A stretch of DNA of 64,000 bases, taken from assembly GCA_001414485.1 (NCBI GenBank), contig LLEY01000034.1, forward strand, positions 248,001 through 312,000, in the 5' to 3' direction. The notes beneath the pieces were generated by a model. That model saw nothing but the letters and a program-made list of their open reading frames with translations. It had not been told where the DNA came from and did not search any database. This document shows, piece by piece, positions 1-10,677 of this stretch; the first letter of the stretch is position 1, and each line of letters starts with the position of its first letter. Source of the stretch: Calycina herbarum. Lineage: Eukaryota; Ascomycota; Leotiomycetes; Helotiales; Pezizellaceae. The translations under genes were made by a program, and so were the position numbers.

Positions 1-933
1 CTGCCAGCGTCGAACGCAAACGGCTCACCCGTGTTCATATCATCCGCACAATTCTCATCCCAAAGATCACCATGAATGAGGCATGGCTTAATGTTCCTAC
101 CTTCGCTCTCCAACGGCTTCAGCAGCCTCGGAATCACGAACTTGAAAAGTAAGGATCGCACCGCGTTGAATTCGGCCCATTCCCCATGCCTCTCTTGATC
201 AATATCCATGGCTCGTGCCAGGACCTTGCTAAACATCACTTCCCAGGACGATTCCCAGCCTGTGTACTGTGGTAGCCGTCCATGGCACGTGGTCACATGG
301 AAGCCAAACTTCCCAGTCGGAGAGACGGAGTTCCTGTGCAGTTCGGCGAGACGCATCGTGAGCTTTCCTGGCGCGGGGGGCTGCTGCCCAACCTCTCGAA
401 ACTCGGAGAGAAGAAAGTATCCGGGGCCTTCATTAAGCGGCCCCCACGCGTGGGCTATGGGAATGAAAGATGGCACGATTGCATGCATTGCTGTTGCTGA
501 TTCGTATTCTCCCTCAAGCATGTTTCGGCCTGGGTCCTCGCTCGGTACTATCTGCGATCAAAGTCAGACATGCCAGCGAGGCGAAAACTTTGACTTACCT
601 TTAGCATATAGTTTCTTTTGACGCCTTCAGGAAGCTCGGTCACTAATTTTGCAGTCAGGCCCCACATGGAGGAACCATAATGGTAAGCTGTTAGAAGCTT
701 TGTGTCGGGTACGGGCAAAGCTGAGACCATTACCATTAGCCATTAGTCTCACCAGGAAAGAGCTTTCTCTCATTCATACCAGTAATTATATTTTCGTCAA
801 CCGGGAATTCACCGCCAATCTTGGGAGGTAGAATCTGTTCCACAGGTTGCCCAGCATTCTTCGAATAGGGGTGTACGTAGTCTGTCACGATGGTGGGGTC
901 ATCGAGATCCATTTGTCTCGTTAGGGTGTTCAC
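1..933 (-). CDS. Protein-ribulosamine/fructosamine 3-kinase-like protein (3' end outside window)
   Basis: The family phosphorylates sugar adducts on proteins (fructosamine or ribulosamine 3-kinases), a deglycation-repair role in the cytosol. Three exons are visible on the minus strand: 933-780, 720-599 and 551-1. The introns at 779-721 and 598-552 have GTATGA and GTAAGT donors and CAG acceptors, and all phases agree. The joined protein has ELPEGVKRNYMLK (nucleotide-binding Lys region), then EGEYES and IAHAWGP. The catalytic-loop motif LIHGDLWDEN follows, and the protein runs off the window at GEPFAFDAG, just before the metal-binding Asp region. These motifs match fungal fructosamine-kinase family proteins. 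The start at 933 is the first Met of the open frame. The C-terminus is missing only because of the window edge. The family call is firm; the substrate is inferred. Confidence 0.85.
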
Positions 934-1716
934 CTTGAAAATATAAGGGCCGGTAGTTTGAGTTCCCTTTGAAGGTTGACAAGTTTAGAAAAAAAAGACG
1001 TCCGAAAGAAAAAAACGCAGCCGTACGGAGTTTGCAACAATAAAAAGACCGGACTGGCAAGTTGAGCACCCAGAATGAACAACTCCGTATGACTCTTTGT
1101 TTTGGGTTTCATCCGTACTCGGCGTGGGATGTTACACAATGCACAATGGTGAATATGCTGTGCAACGATGCAGAAGCGAGTTGAACCTGTCAGAAAAGGG
1201 TTCTTAGCGCTGTGGATCATTCCCCCCGCGCACCAGCCCTGCGCCTCTTTCTCGCTCACGCCCGGTTTGTGAGCATCCCCTCAGTCATTGGTGATCCTTT
1301 ACAGAATCGATGGCTGACGACGACGAGATGAGCCAGCCAGCTCCTATGTATGAGCGCCAATTTGTTGGCCTTTGAGCCGCACTTGTGGAATGCGGGATGA
1401 GAAGAAAGCTGGACCGGGCCGCAACACTTGATCCCGCCCCGCCTCCGTTTCATTCACGATTCTCTCGTGGGCCATGGCTGCTCTCGCCTTTCAATCTCAA
1501 TCTTTCCTCGAAACTTGGTTGACCACCCAGAAGTCACAAGTTTTCTCTTTCTCGTCCATTCTCATGATGCTAGACAACTGAAGTGGAAGTAGTTCTAAAT
1601 TGATCTTACCTCCACCGCTGGAGCCTTGTGTACAGTAGCCATGGATGGAATAGTTTGTTTTACTCCACTCCAACTGTCATTCTTCATGACCCATGTCATG
1701 TATTCATATGATATAC
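934..1716. other. Intergenic region between the kinase and the first NLR
   Basis: This is about 780 bp with normal base composition and no RIP signature. Short open frames on the minus strand (930-1259 and 1256-1453) have no recognisable domain and look like chance frames. The stretch probably holds the promoters of the leftward kinase gene and the rightward NLR gene. A first exon of the NLR may lie here, because its frame is open upstream of the first visible Met back to a stop at 1717-1719. Confidence 0.5.
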
Positions 1717-1719
1717 TAG

Positions 1720-4700
1720 TTCAAAAAGAAGCCCAAACGGCCCACGATTCTACAAACTCGTAACAACCTTTCAAATCCTCCTAGATACAAAACGTTCGAT
1801 CCTCGTTACGACGAGGATGATGGCGAAAAAGCTGCTGGTCCTTCCGACCTCAAAGGCGAGGATTTCCTTGAAGCCAGAGACCGTGGAGAAAGGAGTCGCT
1901 CCGTCCCTGAGATGGGTCATATATCGCAAAACATGACATTTCCGCCACTTCCTCCAATTCAACAGGGTATCGGAAGCTCCAAGAAGAAACCCAAAGATCC
2001 TACAGGGTTGCATCCCGTCTTCTTACCTCGCGATCCACTCGTCGATATCATCTTTATTCATGGGCTAGGTGGCTCTGCATATAAGTCGTGGTCATAGGGC
2101 CATGATCCGAGATACTTTTGGCCGCAATGGCTTTCAGCCGAGTCTGAATTGTCGAGTGCACGAATATGGAGCTTTGGATACGCCGCTGACATCGGAGGGT
2201 CTTCGAACATGATGAATGTCTTTGATTTTGCGAAAGACTTGCTTTTCAAGATGAAATACGAGCAACAAGGCTCATCTATAGGAAGCGTGAGTGATAATCT
2301 TGTGACACAGCAAATCTGTTCTACGCATAGTACTTACCATCTGACAGATCCCGATTATATTCATAACGCACTCAATGGGAGGACTTGTCGCGAAAAAGGT
2401 CAGCAGCTTCATTTCTTGATTCGCTTCTCTCGAGAAACGTCCCTAAATTCCCTTACGGAAATGAATAATCATGGTTGACATATCGTACAGGCGTACATAA
2501 CAGGACAAAACGACAAAGAATATGTGGATATGATTTCTCAGGTTAAATCGATGGTCTTCCTCTCTACGCCACATCGAGGGGGCAAAGGAGCAGAATTTCT
2601 ATCACAGCTCCTTCAGGTGTTTAACATGTCGAAAGAATACATCAAAGAACTTGCATCTACCTCGCCCTTTCTCCAAAACATCAATGACGACTTCTCGAAC
2701 ATGTGCCAAGATCTTAAACTCTTTTCCTTCTACGAGACACTCAAGACATCCATCGCTGGGAAAACATCATATGTGAGGGTCTTCAGTGCTTCGCACTAAA
2801 TGCTACTCATACTAACCAAGTCTTAGATCGTCGATAAGGACTCGGGCGTCCTCAACCTGCAGAACGAGACCAGCATTCCTATGATGGCCGACCATCACAC
2901 GATATGCAAATTCGAAACTCCCGATTGTCCTGGATATAAAGATATCCGCAATATTCTGAGCAGTTTAGCTCCGCAATATACCAACGCCGGTGAGTTCGCG
3001 TCAAAGACTTGTCTGTCAATATTCCACCCACTGACTTCTTGCAGATTTCAGAAGTTCAACAGTTGACGATGCGAGCGAGCGCAAAGAACTGGGAACCGTA
3101 CTGTCTGTTAATGAAAGCGAAATAGCCGAAACCGCCGAGCGATATAAGTCGAAACTCAAAGATGGATCGTGTAGTTGGATTGATCGTCGAAGATGGTTTA
3201 CAAACTGGCTAGAATACAAGGAAGATGGCCCTCATATCCTTTGGATCTCAGGAGCGCCGGCAACTGGCAAGTCTGTTCTGGCATCACATATCGTCGATAC
3301 CCTTCGCAGACAGTGGGGCGAGACCGCTTGCCAGTACCACAGTTTCGAATTCTCTGACAGGTCAAAGCGTTCTGCGTCTTACCTTTTCCGATCGATAGCT
3401 TTTCAAATTGCTCGAGGTTCATCGCCACTCCGAGCGAACCTGGTTCAGTTGAGCGAGCAACTTGGAGTTCCTTTCGTGAACATGACACCGGCCGCACTGT
3501 GGGAAAAGATCTTCTGCGGCTCACTTCTTAACATGACACTGGGAAAAACATTATACTGGGTTATAGATGGCATCGACGAAGCAGAGGCGGGTGCGTTACA
3601 AACCATTTCCCAATGCCTGAAGAGTCTCGATTCGAGCACCAGGTTGAGGATTCTTCTACTAAGCCGACCAACGACGGACGTGACGATGCGCATAAAGCAA
3701 TTACCCTTCCGGTGTACTGTACACAACATTTCGACAGTGGATACGTATGATGATATTCGAGCTTATGTGGAGGACGCCATAGGAACGATGATTCCCAAGA
3801 GCGTTGCTTCACGTCCAAGAATTGTTGACAAGGTGTTGATGAAAGCTTCGGGGAACTTTTTGTGGGTGGCTTTGGCTACTAAGGATCTCGAGGAAAACTG
3901 GCACCTGCGAAGCGATATCGATCACACACTTAGCGGGTTTCCGAGTGAGATGACTGATCTCTACTCGCGTATGATACGGAAGATCGAAACACAGCCACGG
4001 ATAGTGATGGCAACAACCTTTCTCACTTGGGCAACGTACTCGTTCAGACCGCTCCACATCCCAGAATTGAAGCAGGCGCTTCAACCCGAATTTCCCGATT
4101 TGACTAGCTTGGGGGACACCATCAGTCATATCTGTGGCGATTTCGTACAGATACAAAACTCGAGGGTGAGCCTAATTCACGAGACAGCACGTTCGTTTCT
4201 GGTCAACCATCATACGAGCACTCTGGTGTCGCTGAAACCAGCAGAAAGCCACGAGTATATCACAAAAGTATGTCTCAAATATCTCTCATCCAACAAAGAG
4301 AGACAGTGGCGACAAGTTCTCAATATTTCGGAGATACGACGAGCTAAAGCTGCGCCATCCGACAATCCATCCAACCTACTTCACGAAACAGAACCTTTCT
4401 TATCATACGCAGCCACGTTCTGGGCCTATCATCTCAGCCTTGCAAGAACAGACTCCAAAGAGCTCCGCTCAATTATTTGCGACTTTTTCGACAATGATGC
4501 TTTAACGTGGATCAACACGTTAGCATTACTGGGCGATCTGAAATCTCTCATGAAAACTGCCCAATATCTCAAAACCTTCATTAAAGCCAGTGGAAAGATT
4601 CGGTCCGAGACAAAGCAACCCGAAATCCCAGGCGATGATATTGAAACCCTAAGGCTTTGGACATTGGACTTGATCAAGCTTGTCGGCAAATTCGGGAGTA

Positions 4701-6049
4701 ACCTCATCCAGCACCCATCTTCAATATACAAGCTGATACCGCCGTTCTGTCCCGCCAATTCTGTCATTCGAAGATCACTGAGTTATGGTCATGGTGGTCT
4801 GTCTGTGGTCGGTGTCTCTTTTCCGGATTGGGATGATTGCCAGGCGCAGCTTTCAGTCGGTACAGACGAGTTGGGATCGAAGGTCTTCGCCACCAGCGAA
4901 GTTTTCGCTGCATTGGTGCCGCAGGCTAAATGCCTCGTGGTTTGGCATGCAGAAACCTACGAGGAGTTACGAAGGATTAATCACGGGGAGTATGTCACCG
5001 AGGTTGCTGTCAATAAGAAAGGAGACCTTGTGTGCACCTCAGGCTTGAGCAACATCAAGATATGGGAGCTCAACACCGGGAAGGAGCTTGCTACCATCAA
5101 GAAACATACCGATGATCGAGTCCTTGAAGTTGAGTTCGGGGTCTCGGATGACCAGATTGTTGTTGGTTATCAAGACCAGTTGATAGTTTGCCATAACTGG
5201 CGGATAGGAACCCTGGTGTATGCTTTCCGTACCATTTTGAAGGGAGACGAAAATGGCAATCAGGGTTTAAGATGTGTGAGCTTCAGTCCCGATAAAACGC
5301 AGGTGGCCGTTGGGTCACGAGCCCGTCCTGTAGAACTCTGGGACTTGAACACAATGTCTCGCACCCACAGATGCGTTAAGAAAGATGAAATCTCTCATTC
5401 GGAACAAGAAGTCTTTCTTCAGCCCGAAGTGATCCAGTGGCATCCAGACGCGGGCAATCTCTACATCCTCTACCATAACACGACGTTGATCAGTTGGAAC
5501 CCCGTCTATGATGAGCAAACGGAACATCATATTGGTGCCAAAGGTATGTTAAATAGCCCATGTGGAAATTACCTCCTAACTAGCGATAACGACGGCTCTG
5601 TGAGAGTCTTCACTGTTCCGGATCACTCTCGCGATCGTGCTGCCGATTTTCATGCCATTTATCACCTTAAGAACTCTGGGTACGTGTGTGATCTTGCTTT
5701 TAGTCCAGATGGTCGACGAGTCTATGATCTTCGCGGATCCGTTTGTAACGTTTGGGAGCCCGAAGCCCTTGTTCCAGCCGAAAGGCCTGACGCAGAAGAC
5801 GATCGCAACTCGTCCAATGGCAGCTTTTGGGACAGTGAAACGGTGAAAGATTCAGCTACTTCGCATGTCCGTGCCAGTATCACTGCCATTGCCTGTGCGC
5901 CAAAGGATATGGGGTTCTGTTGCGGGCGTGATGACGGGATCATCACTGTGCACGAGCTTGCGACTGGTAAAAAGATTCGTTCACTCTCAGGCCACGCCTC
6001 TGAGATCGTACTTTACTCCAAGCACCATCAGCTCCAACCACAAGTTTGA
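1720..6049 (+). pseudogene. NLR: alpha/beta-hydrolase-NACHT-WD40 protein, interrupted by one stop and truncated at the 3' end
   Basis: This is a fungal NLR, the receptor class linked to non-self recognition and heterokaryon incompatibility. Exons are about 1720-2286, 2348-2398, 2491-2772, 2827-2989 and 3045-6049, all with GT/AG introns in phase. Counting from Met at 1912, residues ~40-250 are an alpha/beta-hydrolase domain (VDIIFIHGLGG, nucleophile elbow THSMGG, STPHRGG). The NACHT domain has P-loop GAPATGKS near 361 and Walker B WVIDGIDEAE near 462. WD40-like blades fill ~870-1280 (KIWELNTGKELA, CVSFSPDKTQVAVGS, VELWDLN). An in-frame TAG at 2095-2097 interrupts the hydrolase domain; the reading continues in frame immediately after it. 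The last blade breaks off at GHASEIV, where antisense monooxygenase DNA begins. The true start is uncertain: the frame is open back to 1720 with no Met, so an upstream exon is possible. Confidence 0.85.
2095..2097 (+). other. In-frame TAG in the hydrolase domain of the first NLR
   Basis: The TAG follows YKSWS and is followed in the same frame by GHDPRYFWPQWL, which is typical continuing sequence for this domain. No GT/AG pair would splice it out cleanly. CAG-to-TAG or TGG-to-TAG are both C-to-T or G-to-A transitions. A sequencing error cannot be excluded. Confidence 0.7.
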
Positions 6050-6491
6050 ACCCAGAAACCACAACCCCATTATCAAAATGAAGTACCGGCTTCTGATCCT
6101 CACCAATCGTTACGCTCTTCAAAGTGTGCCCCCACTTAATCTTCTCTCCCGGAACAGCATCCAACAGAATCTTGCGTAAATCTTTCCGGTCAATCTCAGG
6201 CGCATCACGACCCTGACCCATCTGGAACAATTTCTTTCCATGCTTATCCGCGATTGTAACTACTGTATCATCGTATCTTGCGTATTTCTTGAACTCATCT
6301 ATCAAACCAGCTTCTTTAAGTGCGTGTTGTCCTGTCTCGGCATGAATATCGAGACTACCTCCAGCTCTGTTTGAATTTGGGCTCTCGTCTCGCTCGTAAA
6401 CAACGTAGTCGATACCTTTACACTCTAACAAACGGGCGAGGGTCAGACCGCATGGTCCGCCGCCTATTATGGCGATATCTGTGGTTGTCAT
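6006..6491 (-). pseudogene. FAD-dependent monooxygenase, N-terminal fragment only
   Basis: The minus-strand frame begins MTTTDIAIIGGGPCGLTLAR, a classic Rossmann dinucleotide-binding GxGxxG, then VVYERDE, the acid that binds the ribose. About residue 150 it has VVGADGAWSKVR, the second FAD-contacting GD motif of the aromatic-hydroxylase/TetX-like family (FAD_binding_3). Family members are about 400 residues long. Here homology stops at 162 residues and the frame continues for 20 codons antisense to the last WD40 blade of the first NLR (stop at 5943). The C-terminal half, with the substrate site and the DG motif, is missing. The gene is intact at its 5' end and could still be transcribed, but the product should be non-functional. 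Confidence 0.85.
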
Positions 6492-6998
6492 TTTGCTGAG
6501 TGGTTGGTTTATCGACGAAAACGTTGCTTGGAAGATTGATCTTGGACTGGGACACTGTAGAAGGTAACTGGGAAGTCTTTATATACTTTAGAGTAGGTGC
6601 CGCGAATACTCAATGTCCGCTGCCTGGACGGACTTTTTCTAAACTTCCGATGATCAGCATTCAGTCGTTTTCCCGAAGAGGAAAACGAGTTGGGAATTGA
6701 TTGGCTGACGATCGGTGCTAAGCGAGCATCGCATTCCAATACCCCTTCATCTGGAGCAGAAGACAGGTTGCACGATTAGCTTTCATCGGACGTAAGAAGG
6801 GGCGTTTCATACATATATGTGTATTCTGAATTTTCTGCAACATAAGAAGTTCATAGATCTCTGGTGCATGCGAAATAAGATACATGAGCTTAAAATGAAT
6901 TGTATTCAAGATGGCAACAAGTGATGTAGAAGGGGTTGGTCTGGAACCAAGGAGAAGAGAAACAATCGAGTCGCTATGCTGCGAGAATAACCCCCCTC
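6492..6998. other. Intergenic region upstream of the truncated monooxygenase
   Basis: About 500 bp of normal composition. It should contain the promoter of the leftward monooxygenase fragment and the 3' flank of the leftward acidic-protein ORF. Open frames here have no recognisable domain. Confidence 0.4.
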
Positions 6999-7316
6999 TC
7001 ACAAATCAGGTACTGAACTAACATGCTCACTCTCAATCCGTTCCCAATCTTCATCGCTCTCTTCTTCCAGATCTGCACTCTCATCCTCGCTTTCGTCACC
7101 ATTCTCCTCTTGGGTGTCAATCACGACCTTGAATGTCTGACAAGCAAGATCTTTCTGCTTGATCAATTCGACCAAGAACGAGCACCTTCGCAGCCCCTCA
7201 CTGACGCGAGGCGTTCTTGTTTCCAATGTCCCTTCCATTTTTGCATCTTCGTCCGACTTAAGGTCGATTTTTGCTCTCGCATCTTCGAATGCAGCAGCAA
7301 AATACTCTAGGACCAT
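6999..7316 (-). CDS. Small acidic hypothetical protein
   Basis: This is a 105-aa open frame on the minus strand. The first half has mixed hydrophobic and charged sequence (EYFAAAFEDARAKIDLK, LRRCSFLVELIKQKDL). The C-terminal third is strongly acidic (GDESEDESADLEEESDEDWE). The bias towards Glu and Asp and the lack of low-quality runs suggest real coding sequence. No family is recognised. The start lies about 127 bp from the likely ATG of the divergent AT-hook gene, so the two may share a promoter. An additional upstream exon cannot be excluded. Confidence 0.5.
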   Translation of the reverse strand: MVLEYFAAAFEDARAKIDLKSDEDAKMEGTLETRTPRVSEGLRRCSFLVELIKQKDLACQTFKVVIDTQEENGDESEDESADLEEESDEDWERIESEHVSSVPDL

Positions 7317-7443
7317 ACCACAAAGAGAAAGGAGTCCCTATTTTTGGAAAGGTTAAGGAACAGGTTACTGATGGAACACGTCTCACAGCATATTCCACTG
7401 ATCCCTTGAGCCTAGCACAATCTGAGGTCTATCTCATACATCC

Positions 7444-8197
7444 AATGACTCCGATCATCGATGAGCACCGCTCTATTTCAAGAACTTCTCGAAGTCCCTC
7501 TACTCCCTCTTCTCCAGCAGACCCGGCGCTAGAGAGCGAGCCTGCAACACGAAAGCGAGGGCACCAGATCATGCATACAAAGATCAGCAGCGGAACCCAT
7601 CGTTCCATGAAGACTAATGATAATCATAACACATGCGATACAGACGACGAGGACCCACGACCCGCAAAGCGACGGAAGCTTCCTCCCACACCTACCAACA
7701 ACGCTCTAACACCCGACGACCCAACACTTGTAGACAACGACCACCACCATACTCCTCGAACCTCTCAAAATCCCTTCGTTAGGGTAGAGTCAGCACTAAT
7801 TACAGAATACCGGGAATGGCCCTTTGAAGGTTTCCTGAAACGCATCACGATTGGCAATCAGATCACATACAATCTCGAATTTGCGTTACCACATATCCTC
7901 GGGCAGATGAACCTGTCTCTTAGCTCGGAGGTTTTAAGTGGTGGCTCTAGGGAGTCGCCAATAAAGGCTGCAGCCTCTCATCGGGCCGTCACATCTCGCA
8001 AGCCGAGCAAGGAGCTGACAAAAGAGCAAGAGAGTCTGTTGGTTAAGATGGTCCACGAAGACAAGACTTGCATAGAGATAGAGCGACATTTTCCAGGCCA
8101 CACGCTACAGTCACTGAAGGAGAGCTTCTTCACGAAGCAAGGGGGAAGGCCTCGAAAGCGGGGGCGAAAGCCTGGTGTGAAGGTTGGTGATGCGTGA
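7444..8197 (+). CDS. AT-hook / SANT-like nuclear protein
   Basis: The frame is open from 7271, but the ATG at 7444 (MTPIIDEHRSISRTSRSPST) is the most natural start because the sequence before it lacks coding character. The N-terminal half is Ser/Thr/Pro-rich and disordered, with a basic nuclear-localisation-like stretch PAKRRKLPP. The middle carries EWPFEGFLKR followed by ITYNLEFALPHI. The last ~70 residues have a Myb/SANT-like helix set (LTKEQESLLVKMVHEDKTC) and a C-terminal basic AT-hook-like tail, GGRPRKRGRKPGVK. The arrangement suggests a chromatin- or DNA-binding regulator. No exact family name can be given. There is no visible intron and the gene is apparently intact. Confidence 0.7.
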
Positions 8198-8453
8198 GCC
8201 CAAGCTCAGGATTGTTGATGCATAGATTGGATGCAAGAGAGTTTGCTGCGAGAGTTTGTCTGGAATTCAATTGCATTTCTTTGGTCGAAGATACTCAAGA
8301 TGAGGGAGAATGGTTGCTCGTGGGAAGAGATTCATGTTGTTTCCCCCCATTAGACTCAAGGGACGATCCAAGTATGCTTGCTACTCTACGAAACCAAGAA
8401 GTAGATGGGGCTAGAGTGGTGCGCCATTCCTTGACCACCTCTTATCAAACTGC

Positions 8454-8818
8454 TCAACACCTTGGGCTCAAGAATACAGAGTTCGCACTTGTGCTCCACC
8501 ACGCGTTTGTATACAGCTTAATATACTCCGTTGCACTCTTCGAATACTCTGTTGCAATTTCCTCTTCTGTCCATCCATCTTCTCGGAAGAAGTCTTTCCA
8601 TTTCCGAAGGTCGTCGTTGGTTGCGATAGGAAGTAGAGGTCCAATAGTGAGGAACTTTGATTCCCGTTGCACTCCAACGTATGCTAAACCTGTCAGTGAA
8701 TTCCTCTTCATAATACAACGTGTAACGTACAACGAGCAATCATAAGCTTCCAGCCTAATTCCTTCTCTGCCTTCGCTATCGTGTTGCTAAGTCTAGCTTT
8801 CAGACCGATTTGTGACAT
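8454..8818 (-). CDS. 107-aa hypothetical protein, two exons
   Basis: Exon 1 is 8818-8731, the intron is 8730-8690 (41 nt, GTACGT donor, GACAG acceptor) and exon 2 is 8689-8454. Splicing joins MSQIGLKARLSNTIAKAEKE through IAR-C to LAYVGVQRESKFLTIG in phase. The second half reads NDDLRKWKDFFREDGWTEEE and ATEYIKLY, an amphipathic helical segment with the look of a conserved fungal domain of unknown function. There is no signal peptide and no membrane segment. The open plus-strand frame opposite is a shadow. Function is unknown. Confidence 0.6.
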
Positions 8819-9163
8819 TGCGGATGATAATGAAAATTATTAGTGTTAAGTCTCTAGCTTGAATTTTGAAGAGAGAAGCCAAGGACTCAGCGTCTTTTTT
8901 GTGTTTAGTATATGAATTTGCAAAGGAAATCTGTGAACTTGAGACAGTAAAGACCTTCTTATACTCGACCGCACCCCGCGAGCTTGCTATTTAGTATTTG
9001 TTTTGCTCGAAAATGACATATCACGTAGCAGCCGTTTAAACACGTGCATAGCCACAAGAGGCTCTAGTCTCTAATTGGGCTATCTTAACTCGGAGGCAAG
9101 GAAATAAATTGACTAAGAGCCAAGAAAGTTTATTGCTAAAATGATTCAAGACAACGAGATTAT
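8819..9163. other. Intergenic region
   Basis: About 345 bp between two minus-strand genes. No ORF or repeat is recognised. It includes a moderately AT-rich stretch just upstream of the two-exon gene that probably holds its promoter. Confidence 0.4.
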
Positions 9164-9784
9164 TCAATTCTTTCCATCTAAAATTTTCTTCCATTTTTCC
9201 TTTTCTTCGACAATGCGGGTTTGATTCTGCTCGTAAAGAGTACCCAAAATTTTCAAATACTCGTCAGCTGGCTTGATATCTCCCTCGTCTGGCTTGACAC
9301 CTCCGTCTGGCTCAGCATCTGGTAGAATCCCCTCAAGCCAAAGAAAACACTCAGCCCATATACACTCGTTGCATTTTCCTTGCCAGCGCACAGGGTTTCC
9401 ACAGCACGTACAGAGGCGGCCTTTCAAAGGGTTAGTTACCTTGATCTCATTCTGCACATATCCTCTAGCTTTGCCTCTCTCTATCCGCTTAAGTTTTATG
9501 CGAGCTATTGCAACACGAACATCTTTAAACTCGATCCCGTCTTCGTCTCCACCAGGCTCGATCGTAGTCTCATGTTGGCCAAAATCCATCGCTGGCCCTA
9601 TTCCGTGCTTCCGTGGCTCTAATTGTTCTCTCATCGCGCCTGTGGATCTTCGTTTTCGTGGCTGACTGTGCGGAAGCTGAAGATTTGCTAGAGACTGTCG
9701 CTCGTTGTCTCTTGCCAAACTTTCCTGACTTGGTCCTTTCTCCACTGATGGTAGGTTAGGCGGGGTATGCAGATGGCTCGCCAT
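9164..9784 (-). CDS. Hypothetical protein with a four-Cys zinc-ribbon-like motif
   Basis: A 206-aa single-exon frame. Residues 1-80 are disordered and basic (QPRKRRSTGAMREQLEPRKH). From ~85 a charged helical stretch follows (VRVAIARIKLKRIERGKARG). At about 123-146 lies CTCCGNPVRWQGKCNECIWAEC without its first residues; its paired cysteines resemble a zinc knuckle or ribbon. The C-terminus is acidic, then helical (EYLKILGTLYEQ). The motif suggests a metal-stabilised fold, possibly for nucleic-acid or protein binding. No family is recognised. The start at 9784 is the only Met before an upstream stop. Confidence 0.6.
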   Translation of the reverse strand: MASHLHTPPNLPSVEKGPSQESLARDNERQSLANLQLPHSQPRKRRSTGAMREQLEPRKHGIGPAMDFGQHETTIEPGGDEDGIEFKDVRVAIARIKLKRIERGKARGYVQNEIKVTNPLKGRLCTCCGNPVRWQGKCNECIWAECFLWLEGILPDAEPDGGVKPDEGDIKPADEYLKILGTLYEQNQTRIVEEKEKWKKILDGKN

Positions 9785-9949
9785 GGTTTAATGGTTTGGA
9801 ACTTCTGTGATACGAGAAATTAGATATGTCTTGCCCCAAGTGGAATGTTTCTTACCATCAAAGATCGAGGCCTAGTAGCAAATTGAAGGTGCAAAGCCAA
9901 ACTCGAACCTGTATACCTTTATCCTCAACACGACTCGAGTCGTTGTAGT

Positions 9950-10249
9950 CTAGTTTGGGACGGCACCGCGGAAGAAGAGCTTGCCGACTCTAACTGCTCC
10001 GATTCTAAAGATGAATACAATCCAGAAGATGTTGTAGAAGAAAGAGATATAATGGCTGGCGAAGAATAGACCAGCGTTAAGTAGAATCCCAGCAAAGAAC
10101 GTCCCAACACCCTTTAAAATCGTCCCAGCACCTTGAATGACAGTAAAGATTCCTTGTAAGATGAGGAAAGCCCCTTCGTAAATCATGCGTAAGGGTTGCT
10201 CAGAAACAGGGCCAGGAGATATAGGGGTTCTCTGAGTTGAAGAGGGCAT
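9950..10249 (-). CDS. Small membrane protein, 99 aa
   Basis: A short Ser/Pro-rich head (MPSSTQRTPISPGPVSEQ) is followed by glycine-rich hydrophobic segments: AFLILQGIFTVIQGAGTIL, VGTFFAGILLNAGLFFASHY and FFYNIFWIVFIFRIGAV. This predicts two to three membrane helices ending in a short basic tail. Such small glycine-zipper-like membrane proteins are common as uncharacterised fungal genes. There is no cleavable signal peptide. Function is unknown. Confidence 0.55.
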   Translation of the reverse strand: MPSSTQRTPISPGPVSEQPLRMIYEGAFLILQGIFTVIQGAGTILKGVGTFFAGILLNAGLFFASHYISFFYNIFWIVFIFRIGAVRVGKLFFRGAVPN

Positions 10250-10677
10250 TATAACCTATTGAGAGAAAGTGACGTTGGTTCCGTGACTAACTGTAATATG
10301 TTGCGCCGCTTGGGGTGCTTTTGATGGTCGGAGGTCAATCGAAATTAGAAAAGAGATCAACGCTTGTCTTTTGTCAATGATGAATTGGGAAACCTCCTTA
10401 ATTCCGTGTTTCACTTCAATTCGGCAAGTCAAACATGGACCTGCGTTTTAGTGGCCAGGTGGTAATAAAAAATAATGCATGTATCTTGACTTCTTGAGTG
10501 AATAAGTGAAGTGTACAAGGGCAGGCTCACAGTGGCCAAAAGATTGAGTGTTGCGTGACTTGGGATGGATGTTATCTTTGAAAGATGTGTAAAGGCATGC
10601 ACAGGGAAAAATATTATGCTTTCTTGAACCTATATCTGGCAGAGATTGACTTGGCTGTCATCACAATTCCCTGATAA
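10250..10677. other. Intergenic region
   Basis: About 430 bp of non-repetitive, non-RIP sequence with no supported gene. It probably holds the promoter of the small membrane protein gene. Confidence 0.4.

Noticed and set aside
208..621. 137-aa plus-strand frame over the ribulosamine kinase gene
   Set aside because: The minus strand encodes the conserved kinase motifs across an intron; the plus frame is a shadow.
8194..8745. 183-aa plus-strand frame after the AT-hook gene
   Set aside because: It covers the 3' flank and then runs antisense to the better supported two-exon minus-strand gene; no domain.
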